Assembly: GCA_003567615.1 (NCBI GenBank)
Contig: PWZC01000441.1
Location: forward strand, 1-5,287
Reading direction: 5' to 3'
DNA from: Gemmatimonadota bacterium
Lineage (GTDB): Bacteria > Gemmatimonadota > Gemmatimonadetes > Longimicrobiales > Gaopeijiaceae
Length of the DNA stretch: 5,287 bases
Below the pieces are notes generated by a model that ran no database searches, was not told where the DNA came from, and was given only the letters and a program-made list of their open reading frames with translations. Numbering within the stretch: position 1 is the first letter of the stretch; every line of letters begins with the position of its first letter. A program made the translations under genes and the position numbers. This document shows, piece by piece, positions 1 to 5,287 of this stretch.

Positions 1-579
1 GCCAGCCTCAACGCCCCCATCCTCTTCGAACTGGCCGCCGATCTCACCCGAATGCACATCCACGCCCATGTCTCCGAAGCGGACATCGGAGAGGTGGAAG
101 AAGGACAGCGGGTACGCTTCCTGGTGGACGCCTACCGCAACGACGAGTTCATCGGTGAGGTCATCCAGGTCCGCAACGCGCCCATCCAGGAGGACAACGT
201 GGTCCACTACGAGACCATCATCTCGGTGGACAACTCCGAGCTCCTGCTGAAGCCCGGGATGACCGCCGAGGTCTCCGTCATCACGGCGGAGCGTCACGAT
301 GTCGTCCGGGTCCGGAACACAGCACTCCGCGCCCGCCTCCCCGACCAGCTCCGGCCCGAGGAGCCCGACCTGCCTGACGGAATGAATGGTCGGGTCTACG
401 CTGTGGAGAACGGGGAGATCGTGGTGGTTCCGGTCCGAACCGGCCTGGCCGACGGCGTCCACACCGAGATCCTGGAGGGGCTCGAAGAGGGGACGGTTCT
501 GGCCGTGGGCCTTTCGCTGGTCCGGGAGGGGGACGGGAATCGCCGGAGCCTCTTCTCCGGAAACCAGGCCCAGTTCTAG
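1..579 (+). CDS. macA: MacA-like efflux periplasmic adaptor (HlyD/membrane fusion family), C-terminal part, 5' end outside window
   Basis: The frame is open from base 1, so the gene begins upstream; the ATG at 52 is internal. The visible 192 residues are roughly the C-terminal half of a MacA-type membrane fusion protein (E. coli MacA is about 370 residues). Seen directly: the beta-barrel domain opening with 'PILFELAADLTRMHIHAHV', the 'SEADIGEVEEGQRVRF' segment, then 'NAPIQEDNVVHYE' and 'LLLKPGMTAEVSV', which are the family's most recognisable stretches. A membrane-proximal domain follows, ending about 192 residues in with a polar tail. Known of the family: the adaptor is anchored in the inner membrane, spans the periplasm and couples an ABC or RND pump to a TolC-type channel. 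Only 12 bases separate its stop from the ATPase gene, and a MacB-type permease comes next, which argues for the MacA rather than RND class. The substrate cannot be inferred. The N-terminal anchor, hairpin and lipoyl parts are off-window. Confidence 0.9.
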   Translation, partial: ASLNAPILFELAADLTRMHIHAHVSEADIGEVEEGQRVRFLVDAYRNDEFIGEVIQVRNAPIQEDNVVHYETIISVDNSELLLKPGMTAEVSVITAERHDVVRVRNTALRARLPDQLRPEEPDLPDGMNGRVYAVENGEIVVVPVRTGLADGVHTEILEGLEEGTVLAVGLSLVREGDGNRRSLFSGNQAQF

Positions 580-591
580 GCCGGCGCGAGC

Positions 592-1368
592 ATGGGCGAA
601 TCCGGACTGGTACGGCTGAAGGCGATCGAGCGCGTCTATCGCACGGGACGTGTGGAGGTCCGGGCTCTTCGGGGTGTGGACCTGGAGGTGGCCCGGGGCG
701 AGTTCGTGGCCATCATGGGTCCCAGCGGCTCCGGAAAGTCCACCCTCATGAACATCCTCGGATGTCTGGACCAACCCACAGCGGGAAACTACCACCTGGA
801 CGGGCAGGACGTGGCTCGGATGCGGAAGGGTGAACTCGCCCGCATCCGAAACCGGATCCTGGGTTTCGTCTTCCAGGCCTTCCATCTCCTCCCCCGGACC
901 TCGGCCCAGGAGAATGTGGAGCTCCCCCTCCTCTACCGGGATGAGGAGTTGAGCTGGAAGGACATCCATTCACGGGCCAGAGCCGCCTTGGAGAAGGTGG
1001 GGCTCGGAGAGCGCCTGGATCACACCCCCAATGAACTCTCAGGGGGCCAGAAGCAGCGGGTGGCCATTGCCCGGGCGCTGGTGACCGAACCCCGGGTCCT
1101 TCTCGCCGACGAACCCACAGGCAACCTGGACTCCCGCACAACCCTCGAGATCATCGATTTGATCCAGGGACTTCACCGGCAGGGGCTGACCATCCTCATG
1201 GTGACCCACGAGCCGGACATCGCTCGGTACGCCCAGCGAACCATCACACTCCGGGACGGTCTCATGGCTTCGGACGTGCGCCACACCCCGTTGGACGCTC
1301 GGCAGGCCCTGGATGACTGGACGGAGGCCCGACAGGACATGACCCCGACGGAGGTGGTGGCACCATGA
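592..1368 (+). CDS. macB: MacB/LolD-type ABC transporter ATP-binding protein
   Basis: A 258-residue ATPase with every canonical ABC motif intact: Walker A GPSGSGKST (residues 43-51), Q-loop glutamine 95 in FVFQAF, signature LSGGQ (149-153), Walker B VLLADEP (169-175) with catalytic Glu174, D-loop beginning near GNLDS (177-181) and H-loop His206 in MVTHEPD. The 'FHLLPRTSAQENVELPL' and 'DEPTGNLDS' stretches are typical of the MacB/LolD/FtsE subfamily. It would hydrolyse ATP on the cytoplasmic face to drive the permease encoded next. In E. coli MacB the ATPase and permease are one chain; here they are separate genes. The ATG at 592 has only a weak GCGAG just upstream; homologues usually begin near residue 7 (VRLKAI), so a slightly later non-ATG start is possible. 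A tail of about 30 residues after residue 228 (rich in D, T and A) extends past the usual end of the fold. The stop overlaps the permease start. Confidence 0.93.
   Translation: MGESGLVRLKAIERVYRTGRVEVRALRGVDLEVARGEFVAIMGPSGSGKSTLMNILGCLDQPTAGNYHLDGQDVARMRKGELARIRNRILGFVFQAFHLLPRTSAQENVELPLLYRDEELSWKDIHSRARAALEKVGLGERLDHTPNELSGGQKQRVAIARALVTEPRVLLADEPTGNLDSRTTLEIIDLIQGLHRQGLTILMVTHEPDIARYAQRTITLRDGLMASDVRHTPLDARQALDDWTEARQDMTPTEVVAP
1350..1368 (+). promoter_or_regulatory. Shine-Dalgarno and ATGA stop-start overlap coupling ATPase to permease
   Basis: GGAGGTG at 1350-1356 lies inside the last codons of the ATPase gene, 8 bases before the permease ATG at 1365. The permease ATG and the ATPase TGA share bases in ATGA (1365-1368). 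This is the strongest ribosome binding site I see in the window and fixes the permease start. The arrangement is typical of translational coupling, which would keep the two transporter subunits at matched levels; the coupling itself is inferred. Confidence 0.75.
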
Positions 1369-2582
1369 AGTGGAGCGCCGTCCCCTATTCCGCCCTCCGG
1401 GCGCTGCGCCGGAATCTCATGCGCACCCTCCTCACCGCCCTGGGGATCATCATCGGGGTGGGCGCCGTCATCACCATGGTGGGTCTGGGACAGGGAGCCA
1501 GCGCCGAGGTGAAGGAGCAGGTGAACCGGCTGGGACAGAACGTGGTGCTCATCTTCCCCGGTGAGCGACAGCTCGGAGGCGTCAGCATCGGCGGGGGGAG
1601 CGCCAATACCCTCACGGCCGAGGATGCCCGGGCCCTCCGCGAGGAGATTCCGGAGGTCATCGCCTCGAGTCCGGAGGTCCGATCCACCCGCGTCGTCGTA
1701 TACGGCAACAGGAACTGGGCCACCCGCGTCTACGGGCAGTCCCACGACTACCTGCAGATCCGGAACTGGGGGGTGGAGTCCGGCGAGATGTTCACCGAGG
1801 AGCATGTGGCCGAAGCGGCGCTGGTGGCCGTGGTGGGTCAGACCATCGTGGAGGAGCTCTTCGAGGGCTCGGACCCCATCGGCGAGACGATCCGGGTCCG
1901 GGGGCTCCCCCTGGAGATCATCGGTGTGCTGGAGCGCAAGGGGATGTCCCTCATGGGCTCGGTGCAGGACGATATCGTCATCGTTCCCTACACCACTGCC
2001 TTCCAGCGCATCTCGGGGCGCACCCACGCCATGGTCATCAATGTCCAGGTGTTCGACGAGGAGTCCATGGAGATCGCCCGGGTCAAGATCGCCGACCTGC
2101 TCCGGGAGCGGCACCGACTCGCCCCCTACCAGGAAGACGACTTCACCATTCAGACCCAGGAAGAGGTGGCGCAGATGGCCACCGAGACATCCCGGGTCAT
2201 GACCTGGCTCCTGGCCTCCATCGCCGGGATCTCCCTCTTCGTCGGGGGGATCGGCATCATGAACGTCATGCTGGTGAGCGTGACGGAGCGGACCCGGGAG
2301 GTGGGGCTGCGGTTGGCGGTGGGGGCCCGGGGGCCCGACGTCCTCCTCCAATTCCTCATCGAGGCGGTGATCCTCTGCCTCCTGGGCGGGATCGGAGGGA
2401 TCGTCGTAGGGCTCCTGGGCACCGAGATCATCGCCTCCATCGCCGGCTGGCCCGCCCTCTTCTCAGCCGAGGCCATGATCATCGCGGTCACCGTTTCCGC
2501 AGCGGTGGGGCTCTTCTTCGGCTTCTATCCGGCGTGGAAGGCGTCCCGACTCGATCCCATCGTGGCGCTGCGGAGGGAGTGA
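1365..2582 (+). CDS. MacB/FtsX-family ABC transporter permease
   Basis: A 405-residue permease with the MacB topology: one N-terminal membrane helix at about 21-42 (LLTALGIIIGVGAVITMVGL), a large periplasmic core at about 43-278, then three C-terminal helices at about 280-306, 328-352 and 368-392. Family hallmarks seen: 'LGIIIGVGAV' followed by 'LGQGASAEV', 'LGQNVVLIFPG' at the start of the core, 'GGIGIMNVMLVSVTERTREVG' at the coupling region after helix 2, and the closing 'PAWKASRLDPIVALRRE'. Such proteins do not pump through the membrane in the usual way; they use ATP-driven mechanotransmission to move substrates or lipoproteins on the periplasmic side. With a MacA-like adaptor and matching ATPase directly upstream, a MacAB-type exporter is the best reading; substrate could be a macrolide, peptide, siderophore or lipid. 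The motif usually reading GAR(R/K)xD is GARGPD here (321-325 region), of unknown effect. The gene ends the operon; no TolC gene follows. Confidence 0.92.
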   Translation: MKWSAVPYSALRALRRNLMRTLLTALGIIIGVGAVITMVGLGQGASAEVKEQVNRLGQNVVLIFPGERQLGGVSIGGGSANTLTAEDARALREEIPEVIASSPEVRSTRVVVYGNRNWATRVYGQSHDYLQIRNWGVESGEMFTEEHVAEAALVAVVGQTIVEELFEGSDPIGETIRVRGLPLEIIGVLERKGMSLMGSVQDDIVIVPYTTAFQRISGRTHAMVINVQVFDEESMEIARVKIADLLRERHRLAPYQEDDFTIQTQEEVAQMATETSRVMTWLLASIAGISLFVGGIGIMNVMLVSVTERTREVGLRLAVGARGPDVLLQFLIEAVILCLLGGIGGIVVGLLGTEIIASIAGWPALFSAEAMIIAVTVSAAVGLFFGFYPAWKASRLDPIVALRRE

Positions 2583-2589
2583 TCCGGAG

Positions 2590-2609
2590 CGATCCGGTCA
2601 GACCGGTCG
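2590..2609. terminator. Possible hairpin at convergent gene junction
   Basis: The bases CGA-T-CCGGT, loop CAG, ACCGGTCG form an 8-pair stem with a single bulged T at 2593. It overlaps the last codons and stop of rimO and lies just past the permease stop at 2582. Position between two converging operons suits a bidirectional transcription end. There is no T-run on either strand, so it lacks a key part of an intrinsic terminator, and the 3-base loop is tight. It may be chance pairing in GC-rich DNA. Confidence 0.25.
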
Positions 2610-4241
2610 GGCGATGAGGTCATACTCCAGGTGGTCCACCACCTCCACCTCGATCATCTCGCCCGGCGCCACCCCAGTGGCCACGCCGGGCCCTGACGGG
2701 AGGATCCGGGTGATCCCGTCCACATCCACCGCCTGAGTCCACGCGTGCCCCTCGGCGACGTGCTCCGGGTCGTCGGGGGTAAGGCGGTCGACCAGAACGG
2801 TGAGCCGGCGCCCCACCCACTCGTCGTTCTTCTCGAAGGAGATCTCCCGCTGCAGGTCCAGAAGGGCCTCCAGCCGATCCCGCTTCTCGCCCTCCGAGAG
2901 GTGGCCGTCCATCTCCGCCGCCGGCGTCCCCTCCTCCAGTGAGTAGGGGAAGGCCCCCACCCGGTCGAAGCGGAGTTCGTCCAGAAGATCCAACATCTCC
3001 TGGAACTCCCCTTCCGTCTCGCCAGGGAATCCCACGATCACCGTGGTGCGCAGCACCAGGTCGGGAACGGCGTCCCGGAGCCACCCGATGCGCTCCCGGA
3101 TCGTGGCCTGCCGCTCCGGCCGGCGCATCCGCTTCAGCACCCCGTCGCTCCCATGCTGGATGGGCATGTCCAGATAGGAGAGGAGACGGGATTCCGTGGC
3201 CAGGAGCTCTACCATCTCCGGCGTGACCCCCGACGGGTACATGTAGAAGAGGCGATACCAGGGTACCGAGGTCCCGTCCAGGAGCCCCCGGAGGAGTTCC
3301 GGGAGAAGAGGCGTCGGCGCCGGACGTCCGCCGGACCCCGCCGCCTGCACCGCAGCCCGGCGCAGGTCCCGCCCGTACCAGGTGGTGTCCTGGCTGATGA
3401 TGTTCAGCTCCCGGACCCCGCGCTCTCCCAACTCGCGAGCCTCTCGCACCAGCTCGTCCAGGGAGGCGGATCGGTGCAGTCCCCGCATGTGGGGAATGGC
3501 GCAGAAGGCACAGGTGTGGTCACACCCCTCGCTGATCTTGAGATGGGAGGTGTGGGGCGTATCGGTGGAGAGGATGCGGAGGGGCCGCTCCATGTTGGGG
3601 ATGGGCGCCACACTCCGGGGAAGAAGCCCCCGGCGACGGAGCTCCGGCACCAGTCCCTGCATCTCGGTGAGGCCCAGGAAGAGGTCCACTTCCGGGATCT
3701 CCGCGGCGAGCTCGTCCTTGTAGCGCTGCACCAGGCAGCCCACCGCCACCACCGCCTGGATCTCACCGGCGGCCTTGAGCCCGCAGGCCTCCAGAATGGT
3801 GTCCACCGACTCTTCCTTGGCCTGGTCGATGAAGCCGCAGGTGTTCACCACCACCACCTCCGCCCCCTCCACACCGGAGACGACGCGGGCTCCGTGCCCC
3901 ACCAGCGCCGCCATCATCCGCTCCGAGTCCACCGTGTTCTTGTCGCACCCAAGGGTCACGAGGCCGATGCGGGGGCCCTCGGAGGGGCCGGTGTCCTGGA
4001 ACTGGTGGGTCACCGCCTCGGTGCCCGGATCCACCTCGGGCCGGACCGGCTCCGCCGTCACCGGGAAGACCGGTAGGTCCCGGGTCCGAAGCCGCCCCAG
4101 GACCGGCTCCGCATTCGTGCCTGACACCCCGGACGGATCGGCTGCTCCCACCTCGGCGGCGCCCGTACCCCGGGAGGACCGGGCGGGAGCAGCGGGCGAG
4201 GGCACGGCGGGGAGAGATACGACAGGAAGCGACTTCTTCAT
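2598..4241 (-). CDS. rimO: Ribosomal protein S12 (aspartate) methylthiotransferase RimO, with N-terminal extension
   Basis: A radical SAM methylthiotransferase that adds a methylthio group to the conserved aspartate of S12 in the ribosome decoding centre. Numbering from the ATG at 4241 (547 residues): N-terminal MTTase domain from about residue 91, with cluster cysteines 99 (LGCDKNTVDSE), 135 (VNTCGFIDQAKEES) and 169 (VGCLVQRY); radical SAM CxxxCxxC cysteines 240, 244 and 247 in SEGCDHTCAFCAIPHMRG; 'ISQDTTWYG', 'YLDMPIQHGSDGVLKRM' and 'IVGFPGETEGEF'; and a C-terminal TRAM domain from about 474 ending in 'HLEYDLIARPV'. QDT..YG and the EYDL ending favour RimO over MiaB. Residues 1-90 are a Pro/Ala/Val-rich extension without a recognisable domain; E. 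coli RimO is about 440 residues. Other in-frame starts are GTG at 4283, 5 bases after the lolA stop with GAGG 3 bases ahead, and GTG at 4013, which gives a 471-residue protein of normal size. None has a good ribosome binding site, so the 5' boundary is uncertain while the function is secure. Confidence 0.93.
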   Translation of the reverse strand: MKKSLPVVSLPAVPSPAAPARSSRGTGAAEVGAADPSGVSGTNAEPVLGRLRTRDLPVFPVTAEPVRPEVDPGTEAVTHQFQDTGPSEGPRIGLVTLGCDKNTVDSERMMAALVGHGARVVSGVEGAEVVVVNTCGFIDQAKEESVDTILEACGLKAAGEIQAVVAVGCLVQRYKDELAAEIPEVDLFLGLTEMQGLVPELRRRGLLPRSVAPIPNMERPLRILSTDTPHTSHLKISEGCDHTCAFCAIPHMRGLHRSASLDELVREARELGERGVRELNIISQDTTWYGRDLRRAAVQAAGSGGRPAPTPLLPELLRGLLDGTSVPWYRLFYMYPSGVTPEMVELLATESRLLSYLDMPIQHGSDGVLKRMRRPERQATIRERIGWLRDAVPDLVLRTTVIVGFPGETEGEFQEMLDLLDELRFDRVGAFPYSLEEGTPAAEMDGHLSEGEKRDRLEALLDLQREISFEKNDEWVGRRLTVLVDRLTPDDPEHVAEGHAWTQAVDVDGITRILPSGPGVATGVAPGEMIEVEVVDHLEYDLIARPV

Positions 4242-4288
4242 GGAAACACGGCCTGCGGAGGAGGGGGAAGCGGCTGCGAGCACCCGCC

Positions 4289-4972
4289 TCAGCGGCGGAT
4301 CACCTGGACGCCGGCCGGCGGCTCGAAGCGGAAGCGGTCGGCGGAAATCTGGGGGTTCAGACGGATCCCCGACAACTCCACGGTGCGGACGAAGCCTTCG
4401 TCTTCGGTGATCTCGACCCGCCGGAGCATGGAGTCCTGGGCGTCCACCCAGATCCGGGCCCGAAGGAAGGGCGAGCGGACCAGGGGCTCCAGAAAGAGGA
4501 CATGGGTCTCACGACCGCCTACATCCTCCCGGCCTTCCAGCGTGGGCCGGTAGCGACGCCCCGGCTCCCCCAGGAACTCCCGGTGCAGATCGAACTGTCC
4601 ACCGGCGGTGCCCGCATCGCCCCGAAACACCTGACCGGGGTCGGTGCTGGGCAGATAGATCCAGAGGTGTTCGCCGTCGGCCACCACCCGGTCTCCATCC
4701 GGCGGGTCCGCGAAACGCATGTCGAAGCGGTTGCCCGGTGCGTGGCAGAGTTCGCCGTGGCTCCGGATCCTCTCCCGGAGGATGTCGTTGTCCACCTCCT
4801 GCCGGAAGTCGGCGCAGAACCCGGTGAGCCCTTCATGCCGCTCCGCCGCCGCGGTGAGGATCGACAGGGCATCCTGCGCCGCGGTGGGAGTCGGCGTCAC
4901 GGAAAGGGTGCCCAGACCCAGAACGGGGAGCACAACACAGAGAGCCCGGGGGGCGAAGGAGCGGCGGATCAT
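4289..4972 (-). CDS. lolA: LolA-like outer-membrane lipoprotein carrier protein
   Basis: A 227-residue exported protein. Residues 1-32 form a signal peptide: a basic start (MIRRSFAPRA), a hydrophobic core (LCVVLPVLGLGTLSV) and a likely cut after PTAA before QD. The mature part matches LolA features: an early 'FCADFRQEV' strand like the 'F.ASFTQ' of E. coli LolA, 'VVADGEHLWIYLPSTDPGQV' (about 97-115) like 'DGKTLWFYNP', and the ending 'DRFRFEPPAGVQVI' like 'FTFTPPQGVTV'. Known role: LolA takes lipoproteins released by LolCDE from the inner membrane and carries them through the periplasm to the outer membrane. Mature cysteines 53 and 76 could pair. Sequence similarity among LolA-fold proteins is low, so a DUF-type relative with another cargo is possible. 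The ATG at 4972 gives a complete signal peptide and is preceded by a close, weak GAGG. It lies 70 bases after the upstream gene and shortly before rimO, so co-transcription with rimO is likely. Confidence 0.82.
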   Translation of the reverse strand: MIRRSFAPRALCVVLPVLGLGTLSVTPTPTAAQDALSILTAAAERHEGLTGFCADFRQEVDNDILRERIRSHGELCHAPGNRFDMRFADPPDGDRVVADGEHLWIYLPSTDPGQVFRGDAGTAGGQFDLHREFLGEPGRRYRPTLEGREDVGGRETHVLFLEPLVRSPFLRARIWVDAQDSMLRRVEITEDEGFVRTVELSGIRLNPQISADRFRFEPPAGVQVIRR

Positions 4973-5042
4973 GGCCTCGGCGCGGAAGAAGGGGAGAGGT
5001 GATGAAAGGTCTACCCTCCGGGGGCCCGGAACGTTCGCCTCG
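4973..5042 (-). other. 70-base gap before lolA, no clear promoter or terminator
   Basis: This spacer separates the barrel gene stop from the lolA start. It holds a short palindrome, TCCGGGGGCCCGGA, at 5017-5030, which could form at most a 5-6 pair stem with a very small loop and is not followed by a T-run. I see no convincing -35/-10 pair. The gap is long enough for a promoter, so whether lolA and rimO share a transcript with the barrel gene is open. Confidence 0.35.
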
Positions 5043-5287
5043 CTACGGCCGAAGCCCCACCGAAACCCCCAGACGCCAGATCAGGAAGTCGGCGTCGGAG
5101 CGGATGGTGTTCAGTTGGAGGCTTCCGTCGGGAAGGTCCACGATGCCGCCCTCGGTGAGGTACTCGCGCCGGCCATTGGACTGTTGGGAGACCCCGAAAT
5201 CCAGGGCGACCGGCGTCCGTCCCCCGGTGATCTGGAGTTGGACGCCCCCGCCCCCGTTCCAGGCAAATCCCCCGTCGGACTGGTTCC
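5043..5287 (-). CDS. C-terminal end of a probable outer-membrane beta-barrel protein, 5' end outside window
   Basis: An open - strand frame enters from the right edge and ends at a TAG (5043-5045), giving 80 codons with no in-window start. The peptide runs from 'NQSDGGFAWNGGGGVQLQIT' through 'GGRTPVALDFGVSQQSNGR', 'EYLTEGGIVDLPDGSLQL' and 'NTIRSDADFLIWRLGVSV' to a final GLRP. Alternating polar and hydrophobic residues, glycine-rich turns (GGGG, TGGRT, SNGRR) and a last strand (DFLIWRLGVSVGL) fit the C-terminal hairpins of a small outer-membrane barrel. That reading is based on pattern, not on recognising a specific family. The chain lacks the terminal aromatic residue of many barrel proteins. 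The other two frames of this strand are implausible in composition, and its codon use matches its neighbours. It lies 70 bases upstream of the LolA-like gene on the same strand, giving the region an envelope theme. Confidence 0.68.
   Translation of the reverse strand, partial: NQSDGGFAWNGGGGVQLQITGGRTPVALDFGVSQQSNGRREYLTEGGIVDLPDGSLQLNTIRSDADFLIWRLGVSVGLRP

Noticed and set aside
52..579. ATG at 52 as the true start of the adaptor gene
   Set aside because: The frame remains open to base 1 and the preceding residues match the family beta-barrel entry, so the gene starts outside the window.
1173..2351. Long open frame on the - strand (392 codons) antisense to the ATPase end and permease
   Set aside because: It is extremely rich in His, Asp, Gly and Pro with no recognisable motif, and mirrors a strong permease gene. 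GC-rich coding DNA regularly produces such antisense frames.
592..2582. Reading the ABC pair as LolD with LolC/E, given a LolA-like gene in the same window
   Set aside because: The pair directly follows a MacA-type adaptor in the same operon, only one permease is present, and the lolA gene is on the opposite strand. MacAB is the simpler fit.
3310..3370. Pro/Ala/Gly-rich segment in RimO after QDTTWYGRDL as a novel insertion
   Set aside because: E. coli RimO also has a variable loop of similar size at this place, so it is normal family variation.
3153..4076. Long open frame on the + strand (307 codons) opposite rimO
   Set aside because: It is His/Arg/Gly-rich, without motifs, and lies entirely opposite the secure RimO catalytic domains.
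5017..5030. Palindrome TCCGGGGGCCCGGA as a terminator of the barrel gene or an operator
   Set aside because: The stem is short, the loop is too small, there is no T-run, and no second copy is seen elsewhere in the window.

Overview
The window reads as an ordinary chromosomal stretch from a high-GC Gram-negative (diderm) bacterium. The diderm assignment rests on three things visible here: a MacA-type periplasmic adaptor, a LolA-like periplasmic lipoprotein carrier with a signal peptide, and the C-terminal end of a probable outer-membrane beta-barrel protein. Codon third positions are dominated by G and C throughout. The gene styles would suit Gemmatimonadota or a similar environmental phylum, but that is an inference and not proven by anything in the window.

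Layout: on the + strand, bases 1-2582 hold a tight three-gene tripartite efflux operon. It consists of the 3' half of a macA-like adaptor gene (1-579, entering from outside the window), a MacB/LolD-type ATPase (592-1368) and a MacB/FtsX-type permease (1365-2582). The last two overlap by 4 bases in an ATGA junction. On the - strand, converging on this operon with only 15 bases between stop codons, lie three genes read from right to left: the 3' end of a probable outer-membrane beta-barrel gene (5043-5287, entering from outside the window), a LolA-like carrier (4289-4972) and the ribosomal protein S12 methylthiotransferase gene rimO (2598-4241). A small imperfect hairpin sits at the convergent junction.

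How they work together: the + strand genes would build one inner-membrane export machine, in which the ATPase drives the permease and the adaptor links it across the periplasm to a TolC-like outer-membrane channel not encoded here. The - strand genes mix envelope biogenesis (lipoprotein carrier, outer-membrane protein) with ribosome modification (RimO); close spacing suggests at least lolA and rimO are co-transcribed. Nearly all sequence is coding; the only gaps are 11-15 bases on or next to the + strand operon, about 47 bases before rimO (depending on its start) and 70 bases before lolA. I found no tRNA, rRNA, CRISPR array, insertion sequence or previously undescribed system. The points most worth checking are the start of rimO, whose N-terminal extension is unusual, a likely disulfide in the LolA-like protein, and the off-window identity of the barrel protein.
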